From contig CAMXWV010000003.1 of the NCBI GenBank assembly GCA_947252755.1, forward strand, positions 62,001 to 126,000: DNA of 64,000 nt, given 5' to 3'. The notes under the pieces were generated by a model. It had not been told where the DNA came from and searched no databases. It saw nothing but the letters and a program-made list of their open reading frames with translations. The position numbers and the translations under genes were made by a program. Source of the DNA: an uncultured Dermabacter sp. GTDB lineage: Bacteria > Actinomycetota > Actinomycetes > Actinomycetales > Dermabacteraceae. Within the stretch, counting starts at the first letter, position 1; every line of letters begins with the position of its first letter. Positions 23,904 to 31,311 of the stretch are shown piece after piece.

Positions 23904-24962
23904 TCAGTCCGTTCCCCAGATATCCCCGATGGTGAAGCCCTCCTGGAAGGGATCCGTCGGGTCCACCACCAGAGTGTTGAATCCGGTGATCCAGCCTTGG
24001 CCGGTGATCTGCAGGCGAATCGCCGGCTTCCCGCCCTCGGTGATCTCACCAAGAATGCGGCCCACGAACTCGGTGTTCAGCATGGACCGGTGAACGAAGT
24101 CCTCACCCTCTGCCAGTTCACCGCGGGCGTGCATACACGCCATCCGAGCCGAGGTGCCCGTGCCGCACGGTGAGCGGTCAAAAGTGCCGGTCCAGGAAGC
24201 CGGGTCGCTCAGGCGCAGCGTGCCGTTCGGCAGCACCACGGCGTTGCGGGCCGGTTCGCCGTTCTGCGCCGGACGGTGCAGCATCGGCAGGCCGATCTCA
24301 TTGATCTCCGGAGCAGTGGGGTGCTGAACGGAGACCTGCTCACGCGCCGCTGCGCACAGAGCCGAGGCAGCGCGCACAATGTCATGCGCCTCCTCCTTCA
24401 CCAGGTCCAGCCCGAAATCGCTTGCTTTCGCCTGCACGTAGTACTGGCCACCGAACGCGATATCCGCACGAATCGTGCCGTAGCCGGGCAGGCTGAGCTC
24501 ACGATCCAGCTCCTCCACGAACGCCGGCACATTCTCGAACGTGACGCCGGTGAGGCGCCCATCGCTCACGTGCGCCTGGATCGCCACCGTGCCCGCAGCC
24601 GTGTCCACCTTCAGATGGGTGATCGGCTCGGTGACCTCCACCTGCTGGGTCTCCACCAGAGCGGTCACCGAGCAGATCAGATTGGAGCCGGACATCGGGC
24701 GGAACCCGCCCTGCTCCATCACGATCAGCCCGAAATCACTGCCCTCATTGACAGGGGCGGTGATCAGCGGGGCGCATAGCGAAGGGAAGCCGCGCGGCTC
24801 GCTGAGCACAAGCTTCCGCAGACCCTCCAGGTGTTCGGCCGCGTAGGTGAGCTTCTCACCCATCGTCCGGCCCTTGATCTTCAGGTGCTGGTCGATGATG
24901 ACGCGGCCGGACTCACCCACGGCGTGCGTATCGATGACCTGGATGGTGCGTCGAATGCTCAT
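23904..24962 (-). CDS. proline racemase-family enzyme, probable 4-hydroxyproline 2-epimerase (Ser/Cys type)
   Basis: This 352-residue enzyme of the proline racemase fold would convert trans-4-hydroxy-L-proline to cis-4-hydroxy-D-proline, the substrate of the dehydrogenase encoded nearby. The N-terminal landmark is VIDTHAVGESGRV, with SEPRGFPSLCAPL after it. The first catalytic position, normally Cys in M-C-G-H, is Ser91 in RPMSGSNLICSV; the second Cys is kept (Cys266, DRSPCGTGTSARMA). Ser/Cys members are known in this superfamily and some also dehydrate trans-3-hydroxy-L-proline, so that activity is an alternative. It is 11 bases downstream of the DapA-family gene on the same strand, forming a two-gene operon under the GntR operator at 25903. 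Confidence 0.85.
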   Translation of the reverse strand: MSIRRTIQVIDTHAVGESGRVIIDQHLKIKGRTMGEKLTYAAEHLEGLRKLVLSEPRGFPSLCAPLITAPVNEGSDFGLIVMEQGGFRPMSGSNLICSVTALVETQQVEVTEPITHLKVDTAAGTVAIQAHVSDGRLTGVTFENVPAFVEELDRELSLPGYGTIRADIAFGGQYYVQAKASDFGLDLVKEEAHDIVRAASALCAAAREQVSVQHPTAPEINEIGLPMLHRPAQNGEPARNAVVLPNGTLRLSDPASWTGTFDRSPCGTGTSARMACMHARGELAEGEDFVHRSMLNTEFVGRILGEITEGGKPAIRLQITGQGWITGFNTLVVDPTDPFQEGFTIGDIWGTD

Positions 24963-24973
24963 CTCAGGGCCTC

Positions 24974-25876
24974 TCAGACAACCTCGATGCCCGCGTTCAC
25001 GAGCAGCTGGCGGAACGCGTCGCGCGCCTCACCCTCCACTGCCTGAACAGGCGGGCGGACGGGGCCAGCGGAGTGGCCGGTGAGCTCCAGGCCCAGCTTG
25101 ACGCCGGCAGCGTAGTGGCCGGACTCGAGCCCATCGCAGATCGGCAGGATGCTCTTCCACTGCTCACGGGCCTTCTCCAGATTCAGCTGGACGGCGATGG
25201 TCTCGTAGAACTCCTGGGCGGTCTTCGAGGCGAATGCCGCCATGCCCCACACGGTGCCCTTGGCACCCAGGGCGAGCGCGGCGAAGTTGAGGCCGTCGAA
25301 CCCGCACAGGGTGGTGACGTCATCCGAATGCTCATGCAGCAGAGTGTTCAGCTTGACCAGGTCACCCTCGGTGTCCTTGATGACGTCCACATTGGTCTTC
25401 CGGGCGAGCTGCACCAGCTGCTCCACGGACAGCTCCACGCCGGTGTGCGAGGGGAGGTTGTAGTACATGATCGGCAGGCTCGACGCGCGCGAGACCGCCT
25501 TGTAGTGCTCCAGAACCGCCTCGAACGAGGGGCCGTCGTAGAACGGTGCCACGATCATGACCGCGTCGGCGCCAACCTCTTCGGCGTGCTGGGTCAGCTC
25601 AATGGTTTCGCGAGTGGACAGCGCGCCGGTAGTGGCCACAACGATTGCACCGTGCTTCTTGCCGGCCTTGACGTATGCCTCGTTGACGTCCTTGCGCTCC
25701 TGGGTGGTCATGGTGGGAAACTCGCCGGTGGAGCCGCCGGGAACGATGCCCTTGATGCCGCCGGACATCGCGAATGCCACCTGATCCTCGATCTTCTCGA
25801 AGTCCACCGCGCTGCCATCGGCGGTGAAGGGGGTGGCAACAGCGGCGAATACGCCGGAGTAATCGAGTGCTGACAT
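24974..25876 (-). CDS. DapA-superfamily enzyme, probable 1-pyrroline-4-hydroxy-2-carboxylate deaminase
   Basis: A 300-residue Schiff-base TIM-barrel protein. The motifs PGGSTGEFPTMT, IMYYNLPSHTGVELS (catalytic Tyr) and DVIKDTEGD (Schiff-base Lys) are present. By position, between the epimerase and the shared regulator, it best fits the deaminase that converts 1-pyrroline-4-hydroxy-2-carboxylate to 2-oxoglutarate semialdehyde and ammonia. Dihydrodipicolinate synthase or another aldolase is less likely in this context. I chose ATG 25876 because of AAGGAG seven bases upstream; a longer frame of 69 residues would cross the promoter and operator. It is first in the operon with the epimerase. Confidence 0.85.
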   Translation of the reverse strand: MSALDYSGVFAAVATPFTADGSAVDFEKIEDQVAFAMSGGIKGIVPGGSTGEFPTMTTQERKDVNEAYVKAGKKHGAIVVATTGALSTRETIELTQHAEEVGADAVMIVAPFYDGPSFEAVLEHYKAVSRASSLPIMYYNLPSHTGVELSVEQLVQLARKTNVDVIKDTEGDLVKLNTLLHEHSDDVTTLCGFDGLNFAALALGAKGTVWGMAAFASKTAQEFYETIAVQLNLEKAREQWKSILPICDGLESGHYAAGVKLGLELTGHSAGPVRPPVQAVEGEARDAFRQLLVNAGIEVV

Positions 25877-25902
25877 GAGTCTGCTCCTTTGCTGACCAAC
25901 AG

Positions 25903-25951
25903 ATTGTCTGACAATATGAATGACTGTAGGACGACCGGCTAGTGCTGTCAA
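25903..25951 (-). promoter_or_regulatory. promoter and GntR operator for deaminase-epimerase operon
   Basis: Read on the reverse strand, TTGACA (complement of 25946-25951) and TACAGT (complement of 25923-25928) are 17 bases apart. The perfect palindrome ATTGTC-T-GACAAT at 25903-25915 follows about 7 bases after the -10 box, so it covers the expected transcription start. The ribosome binding site of the DapA-family gene follows about 15 bases later. The arrangement is that of a repressor site. Confidence 0.85.
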
Positions 25952-26052
25952 TGGGCAGCTGGTCGTGAGTCGAAGCCTCTCCCGGTAGCATCGACCCGTC
26001 CCCAGTCTCACCGGGCGCGCTGAGCGTTCCGGTGGCACCACCAGGAGTACCA

Positions 26053-26742
26053 ATGGCGCAGCGCCCCCGAGCCCCTCGATCATCGGTGAAGTCCCTCTCG
26101 CGCCGTGATGCGCTGATGAATGAGATCCGCCGCTCCATCGTGCGCGGGGACGTGCGGCCCGGCCAGAAGCTCACCGAAGCCTCCCTGTCCGACGGACTCA
26201 ACGTGTCCCGGTCCACCGTGCGCGAAGCATTCGCTCACCTGGTGAATGAGGGCTTCCTGGTGCAAGAGCCGTTCCGAGGGATCTTCGTGGCCTCCCTCAG
26301 TGCTGAGGACATTCAGCAGACCGCGCAGGTGCGCATGGCTATGGACATGCTCGCGGTGGACCAGATCCTTGATGACGCCACCGGCGCCCGGCTCGCCGCA
26401 GTCCGTGAGGCATGGGTGGATTACGAGCGAGACATCAGTCAGGAAGACCCGCTGGCGCGCCATGAAGCGCATGTGCGATTCCATCGCCGCCTGTGGGAGG
26501 CCTCGGGCAATGCAGCGCTGGTGCGATTGTGGCCCGCCATCGAAGCGCAGGTGGCGCTGCAGCTGGCGGAAGATCAGCGCCTTGCGTCCGACCTCAATCG
26601 AGATGTGGATGTGCATCGGCGCTTGGTGGAGGCGCTGGAGCGCGCCTTCGACGGGGACCGATCGGACCTGGGGCCCGCGTTCGAGGCGCACACCTTCGGC
26701 AGCCTGGAGGCGCTGATCGCCTCGCTCCCGGTGGATGAGTGA
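26053..26742 (+). CDS. FadR-type GntR family transcriptional regulator
   Basis: This 229-residue protein has an N-terminal winged helix-turn-helix (LMNEIRRSIVRGDVRPGQKL, then GLNVSRSTVREAFAHLVNEG) and an all-helical FCD ligand-binding domain with metal-binding-type His and Asp positions (HEAHVRFHRRLWEASGN; DVDVHRRLVEAL). ATG 26053 is preceded by AGGAG at 5 bases; a GTG 21 bases upstream is a weaker choice. It lies divergent from the deaminase operon and upstream of the aldehyde dehydrogenase. Three nearby copies of ATTGTC-N-GACAAY fit the consensus for this subfamily, so it is inferred to repress the imino acid regulon and respond to a pathway intermediate. Confidence 0.9.
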   Translation: MAQRPRAPRSSVKSLSRRDALMNEIRRSIVRGDVRPGQKLTEASLSDGLNVSRSTVREAFAHLVNEGFLVQEPFRGIFVASLSAEDIQQTAQVRMAMDMLAVDQILDDATGARLAAVREAWVDYERDISQEDPLARHEAHVRFHRRLWEASGNAALVRLWPAIEAQVALQLAEDQRLASDLNRDVDVHRRLVEALERAFDGDRSDLGPAFEAHTFGSLEALIASLPVDE

Positions 26743-26777
26743 ATGCCGGGCGCGTCGATTGGGTGCCCCCAGTACCC

Positions 26778-26823
26778 TTGCAGTGGCAATCCTCCCGGTG
26801 TAGCGTGAGGATTGTCAGACAAT
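26778..26823 (+). promoter_or_regulatory. promoter and GntR operator upstream of aldehyde dehydrogenase
   Basis: TTGCAG (26778-26783) and TAGCGT (26801-26806) are spaced by 17 bases. The perfect palindrome ATTGTC-A-GACAAT (26811-26823), flanked by G and C that extend the symmetry, begins 5 bases after the -10 box. It lies 85 bases before the aldehyde dehydrogenase start codon. Confidence 0.82.
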
Positions 26824-26907
26824 CAGGGCTGCTTGTTGGCGAGACGTCGGAAGCCGTCGGCCGCACAGCGTCACCGGCAGGCAGCGCCCCGCAGAAGGAG
26901 CACTCCC

Positions 26908-28383
26908 ATGTCATTCGATCTGCCCTCAGACGTCCCCACTCAGCTGTTCCTCAACGGCGAGTTCGTGGATGCGAAGAGCGGCGAGACATTCGACTCGCCG
27001 AACCCGGCCACCGGTCAGACCCTGGTGACCATCCAGGCCGCCGGCCAGGAAGACGTTGACGCCGCCGTTGCCAACGCCCGCGAGGTGTTCAACTCCGGTG
27101 TGTGGAGCCAGAAGTCCCCGGCGGAGCGAGGCGAGGTGCTCCTCGCATTCGCGCAGGCCATCGAAGACAACCTTGAGGAACTCGCTCAGATCGAAGCGAT
27201 CGACGCCGGCAAGACCATCACCGACTGCCGCGACTTCGACTTCCCGGACGTCATCTCCACTCTGCGCTTCTACGCCCAGGCCGTAGACAAGGTGTTCGGC
27301 AAGGTCTCGCCCACCGGACCGGACGCACTGGGCTACATCGTGCGCGAACCGATGGGCGTGGTGGGCGCGGTGCTGCCGTGGAACTTCCCGGCCGCGATGC
27401 TCATGTGGAAGCTCGCCCCGGCACTGGCAGCGGGCAACTCCGTGGTGGTGAAGCCGCCGGAGCTCTCCAGCCTCACCACGCTGCGCCTGGCGCAGCTGGC
27501 CGTGGACTCGGGCCTTCCCGCCGGCGTGATGAACGTGATCCCGGGCCTTGGGCACGTGGCAGGCAAGGCGCTTGGCCTGCACATGGACGTGGATCTCATC
27601 TCCTTCACCGGCTCCGTCCGCACCGGCCGCGAGTTCCTGCGCTACTCCGCCGAGTCCAACCTCAAGGAGATCGTGCTGGAGCTGGGCGGCAAGTCCGCGC
27701 AGATCGTGACCGAATCCTGGAAGGACGACCTGGCCACAGTGGCCGAGGACCTGGCCGGCGCAGCCTTCGGCAACAACGGACAGAACTGCACCGCTGGTTC
27801 GCTGGTCCTGGTGCACTCCTCCATCAAAGATGAGCTGACCCAGGCGCTGAAGGCCGAGGCGGAGAAGCTTGTGGTGGGCGATCCGCGCGATGAGAAGAGC
27901 ACGAACGCCGCTCTGATCGAGGACAAGGCGCTGCAGCGCGTCAGCGACTACGTGGACAGCGCCCGTGAAGACGGCGCCACCATTATCACCGGTGGCGAGC
28001 GGGTGCTGGAGGAGACCGGCGGCTACTTCTATGCCCCCACGGTCATCGCGGACATCTCCCCGGATGCGAAGGCAGCCCAGGAAGAGATCTTCGGCCCCGT
28101 CACCTGCGTGATCCCCTTCGAAACGGAGGAGGAGGCGCTCGCCATCGCCAACGGCACCGACTACGGCCTTGCCGGAACCGTGTGGACCAAGGACGTGGAC
28201 CAGGCGATTCGCATGTCCCGCGGCTTCCGCGCCGGCACCATCGCGATCAACGGCTACAGCGAAGGTGACATGACCACCCCGTTCGGCGGCTACAAGCAGT
28301 CCGGCTTCGGTGGTCGGGACAACGGCATCGAAGCGCTCGAGCAGTTCAGCCAGATCAAGACCATCTGGTACACCGTTCGCTGA
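26908..28383 (+). CDS. aldehyde dehydrogenase, probable 2-oxoglutarate semialdehyde dehydrogenase
   Basis: A 491-residue NAD(P)-dependent aldehyde dehydrogenase with all core motifs: PWNFPAAMLMWKLAPALAAGN (substrate/cofactor groove), FTGSVRTGREF, general base Glu258 in LELGGKS, nucleophile Cys294 in GQNCTAG, and EEIFGPV. ATG 26908 follows AAGGAG by 7 bases. Its own GntR operator and its position in the regulon suggest that it oxidises 2-oxoglutarate semialdehyde to 2-oxoglutarate, the last step of hydroxyproline degradation. A gamma-glutamyl-gamma-aminobutyraldehyde or betaine aldehyde dehydrogenase would look similar, so the substrate rests on context. Confidence 0.9.
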   Translation: MSFDLPSDVPTQLFLNGEFVDAKSGETFDSPNPATGQTLVTIQAAGQEDVDAAVANAREVFNSGVWSQKSPAERGEVLLAFAQAIEDNLEELAQIEAIDAGKTITDCRDFDFPDVISTLRFYAQAVDKVFGKVSPTGPDALGYIVREPMGVVGAVLPWNFPAAMLMWKLAPALAAGNSVVVKPPELSSLTTLRLAQLAVDSGLPAGVMNVIPGLGHVAGKALGLHMDVDLISFTGSVRTGREFLRYSAESNLKEIVLELGGKSAQIVTESWKDDLATVAEDLAGAAFGNNGQNCTAGSLVLVHSSIKDELTQALKAEAEKLVVGDPRDEKSTNAALIEDKALQRVSDYVDSAREDGATIITGGERVLEETGGYFYAPTVIADISPDAKAAQEEIFGPVTCVIPFETEEEALAIANGTDYGLAGTVWTKDVDQAIRMSRGFRAGTIAINGYSEGDMTTPFGGYKQSGFGGRDNGIEALEQFSQIKTIWYTVR

Positions 28384-28400
28384 TCGGACCCCCGGAGGGT

Positions 28401-28423
28401 GGCCCCGTGGCGGCTCCGGGGCC
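28401..28423 (+). terminator. GC-rich hairpin after aldehyde dehydrogenase
   Basis: GGCCCCG (28401-28407) pairs with CGGGGCC (28417-28423) around a 9-base loop, 17 bases after the stop codon. The run that follows (GCCCCGTTC) is poor in T, so it is a weak or Rho-assisted terminator candidate. Confidence 0.6.
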
Positions 28424-28467
28424 GCCCCGTTCGCTGAGCTGCCCGGGGTTGCCCCGTTCACCTGCAG

Positions 28468-28518
28468 AACGTGAGATTTGTGTGCTAAAACCGCTGGGAA
28501 GCGCACAAATCTCACGTT
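28468..28518. repeat. 18-base inverted repeat element with TTTT flank
   Basis: Arms at 28468-28485 and 28501-28518 (AACGTGAGATTTGTG core) pair over 18 bases with a single G-T wobble, around a 15-base loop. A TTTT (28517-28520) begins at the end of the right arm. It lies between the aldehyde dehydrogenase and the flavin reductase gene. Its AT-rich arms differ in composition from the surroundings, which suggests either a bidirectional terminator or a small mobile palindromic element. Confidence 0.8.
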
Positions 28519-28609
28519 TTGCGTGTCTAGGGCCGTGGCGATCCAGAGCGTCGGCGGTTGAGGGGCAAGGCACGTTGTGCGGTTTAGCGGCAAGGCAGGA
28601 GGCAGTTCG

Positions 28610-29089
28610 ATGACGGATGTGGAGGCCTACCGGCGTCTCAGCGAGGACATCGCCTCTGCAATCGCCGTGGTGACCACTCGCAGCGGACGCTGGGATGTGG
28701 CCGCCACGATCGACTCCTTCCTGGACGTGTCCTATGACCCGCCCACCATGCTCCTCAGCCTCTACGGCCAATCCCGCATCTGTGAGGCGCTTGAGGACTC
28801 CGGCAACTGCGTGCTGAATGTGCTCGCCGATACCCAGCGAGACCTCTCTGACCGGTTCGGCACGCCCGGCCTGCCGCTGCAGGGCATGCTCACCGGGGTT
28901 CCCCATGAGCGCGACGCACGCGGCAACGCGATCCTCACCGGCGCACTTGCCCATTTCAGCCTTGACGTCCAGTCGGTGCACAGCGCAGCCACCCATCAGC
29001 TGTTCGTGTGCTCAGTGACCCGGTCCCTGCCGGGGAGCGGTCGGCGTCCCGCCATCCGCTACAGCCAGCGCCACCACGACCTCGCTTGA
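28610..29089 (+). CDS. flavin reductase-like domain protein
   Basis: A 159-residue flavin-binding protein of the HpaC/RutF type (split-barrel). It has IASAIAVVTTRSGRWDVAATIDSFLDVSYDPP at the N-terminus, LLSLYGQSRICEAL, then NCVLNVLADTQRDLSDRF, all typical of NAD(P)H:flavin oxidoreductases that supply reduced FMN/FAD to monooxygenases. ATG 28610 lies shortly after AGGAGG. No monooxygenase gene is adjacent; it may be linked to the upstream catabolic genes, but it has no copy of the operator and is separated by a stem-loop. Function beyond the fold is unknown. Confidence 0.8.
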   Translation: MTDVEAYRRLSEDIASAIAVVTTRSGRWDVAATIDSFLDVSYDPPTMLLSLYGQSRICEALEDSGNCVLNVLADTQRDLSDRFGTPGLPLQGMLTGVPHERDARGNAILTGALAHFSLDVQSVHSAATHQLFVCSVTRSLPGSGRRPAIRYSQRHHDLA

Positions 29090-29298
29090 CCAGGCCGCGA
29101 GCAAGCATCTCGCCTGATCAGACCGCGAACGTCCCCTGACCACCCCGCAGCCACGAACCTCTACTGACTGGGCCGCACGAGCGAACAGGGCCTGACCATG
29201 CCTTCCAGCGTGATCAGCGCGACTGCTCCCGGGGCGGCGTGGCACGGCGGGCCTCCGACGCACGCCCGCCTAGACTGGCTCAAGCGGAAGGGAGGACT

Positions 29299-31308
29299 AT
29301 GGCTTCGGATAAGCGCTCATCGGGGTCGGGGGATGACTGGCTCTTTGACTTCGCCGACGATGACGATCACGTGGTGCCCACTGAGAAGCTGCCGTCCCCC
29401 GAGGATTTCGCGCGGGTTCGCGCGGAACAGGCACGGCTCGATGCAGAGCGTGTGGCTCCATCACCGCACCGCCCGGAACGGCCCGCCCCCGCCCGCGTTC
29501 CCTTTGTGGACAGCGAAGGCCCGCTGGATGATCCTGAGCGTCCCGCCACCGATGGCATCCCCGTAGTGGGCGAACCCTCTGCTGCCGTTGGTGACAGCAC
29601 CGCCACCGGCGAAATCCCTGCCGCCACCGGCGAAATCCCCGCCACCGGTGACACGGCCGCCACGGGTGAGATCCCCGTTCTCGACTCACCCACCGACTCT
29701 CAGCCGCCGCTCGCACCCACCGGGGCTGAGCCGTCGCCCGCGCCTGCTGCCGCTCACCCCGCCTCCTACGCCCGCAGCGGCTCCACCCCGAACCAGCCGC
29801 CGCGCCAGGAGATCCGCACCGCCCTTCCGCTGCCCGAGGCATTCGCTGAGATGTCAGGCTGGGACGTCGTGCGCGAAGGCATCTCCATCGCCGCCTATAT
29901 CGCCGTGTTCAGCACGGTCATCACCTGGACGGGGATCGCGTGGCTGGATGTGATCGCCCGCATCACCGCCGGCATCGGCCTGGCCGGCATCATCGCCGCG
30001 TACGTGCTGCGCTGGCGGGCCGCACCGCCCATGGACCGGTCGCTGCGCCTGGTTCGACGCGTTCGCCTCTTCACCCAGATCCCGGCAGGACTGGCGGCGC
30101 TCGCGGTGATCATCACTGACCTGGTCCTTTCCCTCCCGGTGCTGTTTGCGAAGCTGCCGGAGGGGCCGCCGGTGGGTGTGGGCGCCGGTGTGGCGCTGCT
30201 GACGCTCGGCGCTGTGCTGGGCCGGGAGCCGCGTCGTCATGAAGGATTTGCCCCCGGGGACGTGGAGAAGTCCCGCTCGCGCACCAGGCTCTCCCTGGTC
30301 CGCTCGGCTACGCTCGCCTCTGCGGTGATCGCAGCGGTGATGATGGCCGGCAAGGCGTTTGCGGGTGATCCGCTGTTCTCCCTGGTCACCCTGTCGCGGT
30401 CGCTGGCGTCGTTCGCGATCATCATGCTGTTCGTGGAAGCTGCTCTGCGCCGCCGACCCTCCTGGTACGTGTTCCTGATGGGCGCGGCTGCCGCTCTGGT
30501 GCTGGGGGCGATGCTGGATGCGAGCCTGCAGTTCACGTACGCGGCCCCGCAAAGCTTCGCCACCGGGTTCGTGTGGCTGCCGTTCATGTTCGCAGCGTTC
30601 GGCATCGCGTCAAGCCGTTCGTATGTGCGCAGCATGCCGCTGAGCTTCCGCCGGGTGGATTGGCTGGTGTACTCCCACCGCACGTTCGAATACTCCGCGG
30701 CCATGCACGCTGTGGGCCTGTTGAGCGCGGCTATGGTGGCGCTGGCGATCCTGTTCGGCTACCCGGCCCAGTACGGGATGGGGATTGCGAGCACGAACGT
30801 GGTGCTCATGGTGGTGCTGTTCGCTCTGTCGCTGGCGGGACGCTCCGCGCTGCGCAGCCGCGACCCGCAGAAGGCGCGCAGCACCTCGATTCTCATGGCA
30901 GTGCTGATCAGCTCGATCGGCTTCCTCGGCGTCATCATCAACACGGTGGCTTACGCCTCCGGCGCGAATCTCACCGATGGCGGCCTGGGGCTCGTGGCAG
31001 GTTTGGCGGCGGCGCTGATGCTTGCCGTGCCGGCTCCGATCCGCAACGAATACGGCGCCCCCGATGTGGCGCTCATGTTCCGTGAATTCCGCTTTCGAGA
31101 CGTCAGCGGCACGGGGCTCTTCTCCCGGGTGCCGAATGTGTCAGCTGAGACCTCCCAGCGCAAGACGTTCCCGGCCGCAGCCGAATCCCGCACATCCGGC
31201 GCCGCCAATCCCCGCACAACCGGCGCCGCCGATCCCCGCACAACCGGCGCCGCCCACGATCCTGCCGACGCGCCCGGCGCTGCCTCTCCTCACCCCGCGA
31301 AGGACTGA
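29299..31308 (+). CDS. large polytopic membrane protein with disordered repeat-containing tails
   Basis: This 669-residue protein begins with a disordered acidic/proline-rich region of about 190 residues that includes tandem TGEIPAA-like units (29596-29675). The central part has about 12 hydrophobic helices, including EGISIAAYIAVFSTVITWTGI and SFATGFVWLPFMFAAFGIASS. A short C-terminal tail carries three TTGAADPR-type repeats. ATG 29299 follows GGGAGG. It is 3 bases upstream of the uracil permease gene, so the two are probably co-transcribed. No enzymatic motif is seen and I do not recognise a named family; transport or envelope function is possible. Confidence 0.75.
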   Translation: MASDKRSSGSGDDWLFDFADDDDHVVPTEKLPSPEDFARVRAEQARLDAERVAPSPHRPERPAPARVPFVDSEGPLDDPERPATDGIPVVGEPSAAVGDSTATGEIPAATGEIPATGDTAATGEIPVLDSPTDSQPPLAPTGAEPSPAPAAAHPASYARSGSTPNQPPRQEIRTALPLPEAFAEMSGWDVVREGISIAAYIAVFSTVITWTGIAWLDVIARITAGIGLAGIIAAYVLRWRAAPPMDRSLRLVRRVRLFTQIPAGLAALAVIITDLVLSLPVLFAKLPEGPPVGVGAGVALLTLGAVLGREPRRHEGFAPGDVEKSRSRTRLSLVRSATLASAVIAAVMMAGKAFAGDPLFSLVTLSRSLASFAIIMLFVEAALRRRPSWYVFLMGAAAALVLGAMLDASLQFTYAAPQSFATGFVWLPFMFAAFGIASSRSYVRSMPLSFRRVDWLVYSHRTFEYSAAMHAVGLLSAAMVALAILFGYPAQYGMGIASTNVVLMVVLFALSLAGRSALRSRDPQKARSTSILMAVLISSIGFLGVIINTVAYASGANLTDGGLGLVAGLAAALMLAVPAPIRNEYGAPDVALMFREFRFRDVSGTGLFSRVPNVSAETSQRKTFPAAAESRTSGAANPRTTGAADPRTTGAAHDPADAPGAASPHPAKD

Positions 31309-31311
31309 TCG

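Noticed and set aside
24974..25876. Dihydrodipicolinate synthase (dapA) for lysine synthesis
   Set aside because: The fold is the same, but operon structure with the epimerase and a catabolic GntR operator points to hydroxyproline degradation.
26926..28593. Open frame of 555 codons opposite the aldehyde dehydrogenase gene
   Set aside because: The sense strand encodes a full aldehyde dehydrogenase with all catalytic motifs. The antisense product is His/Gly/Val-rich without recognisable domains.
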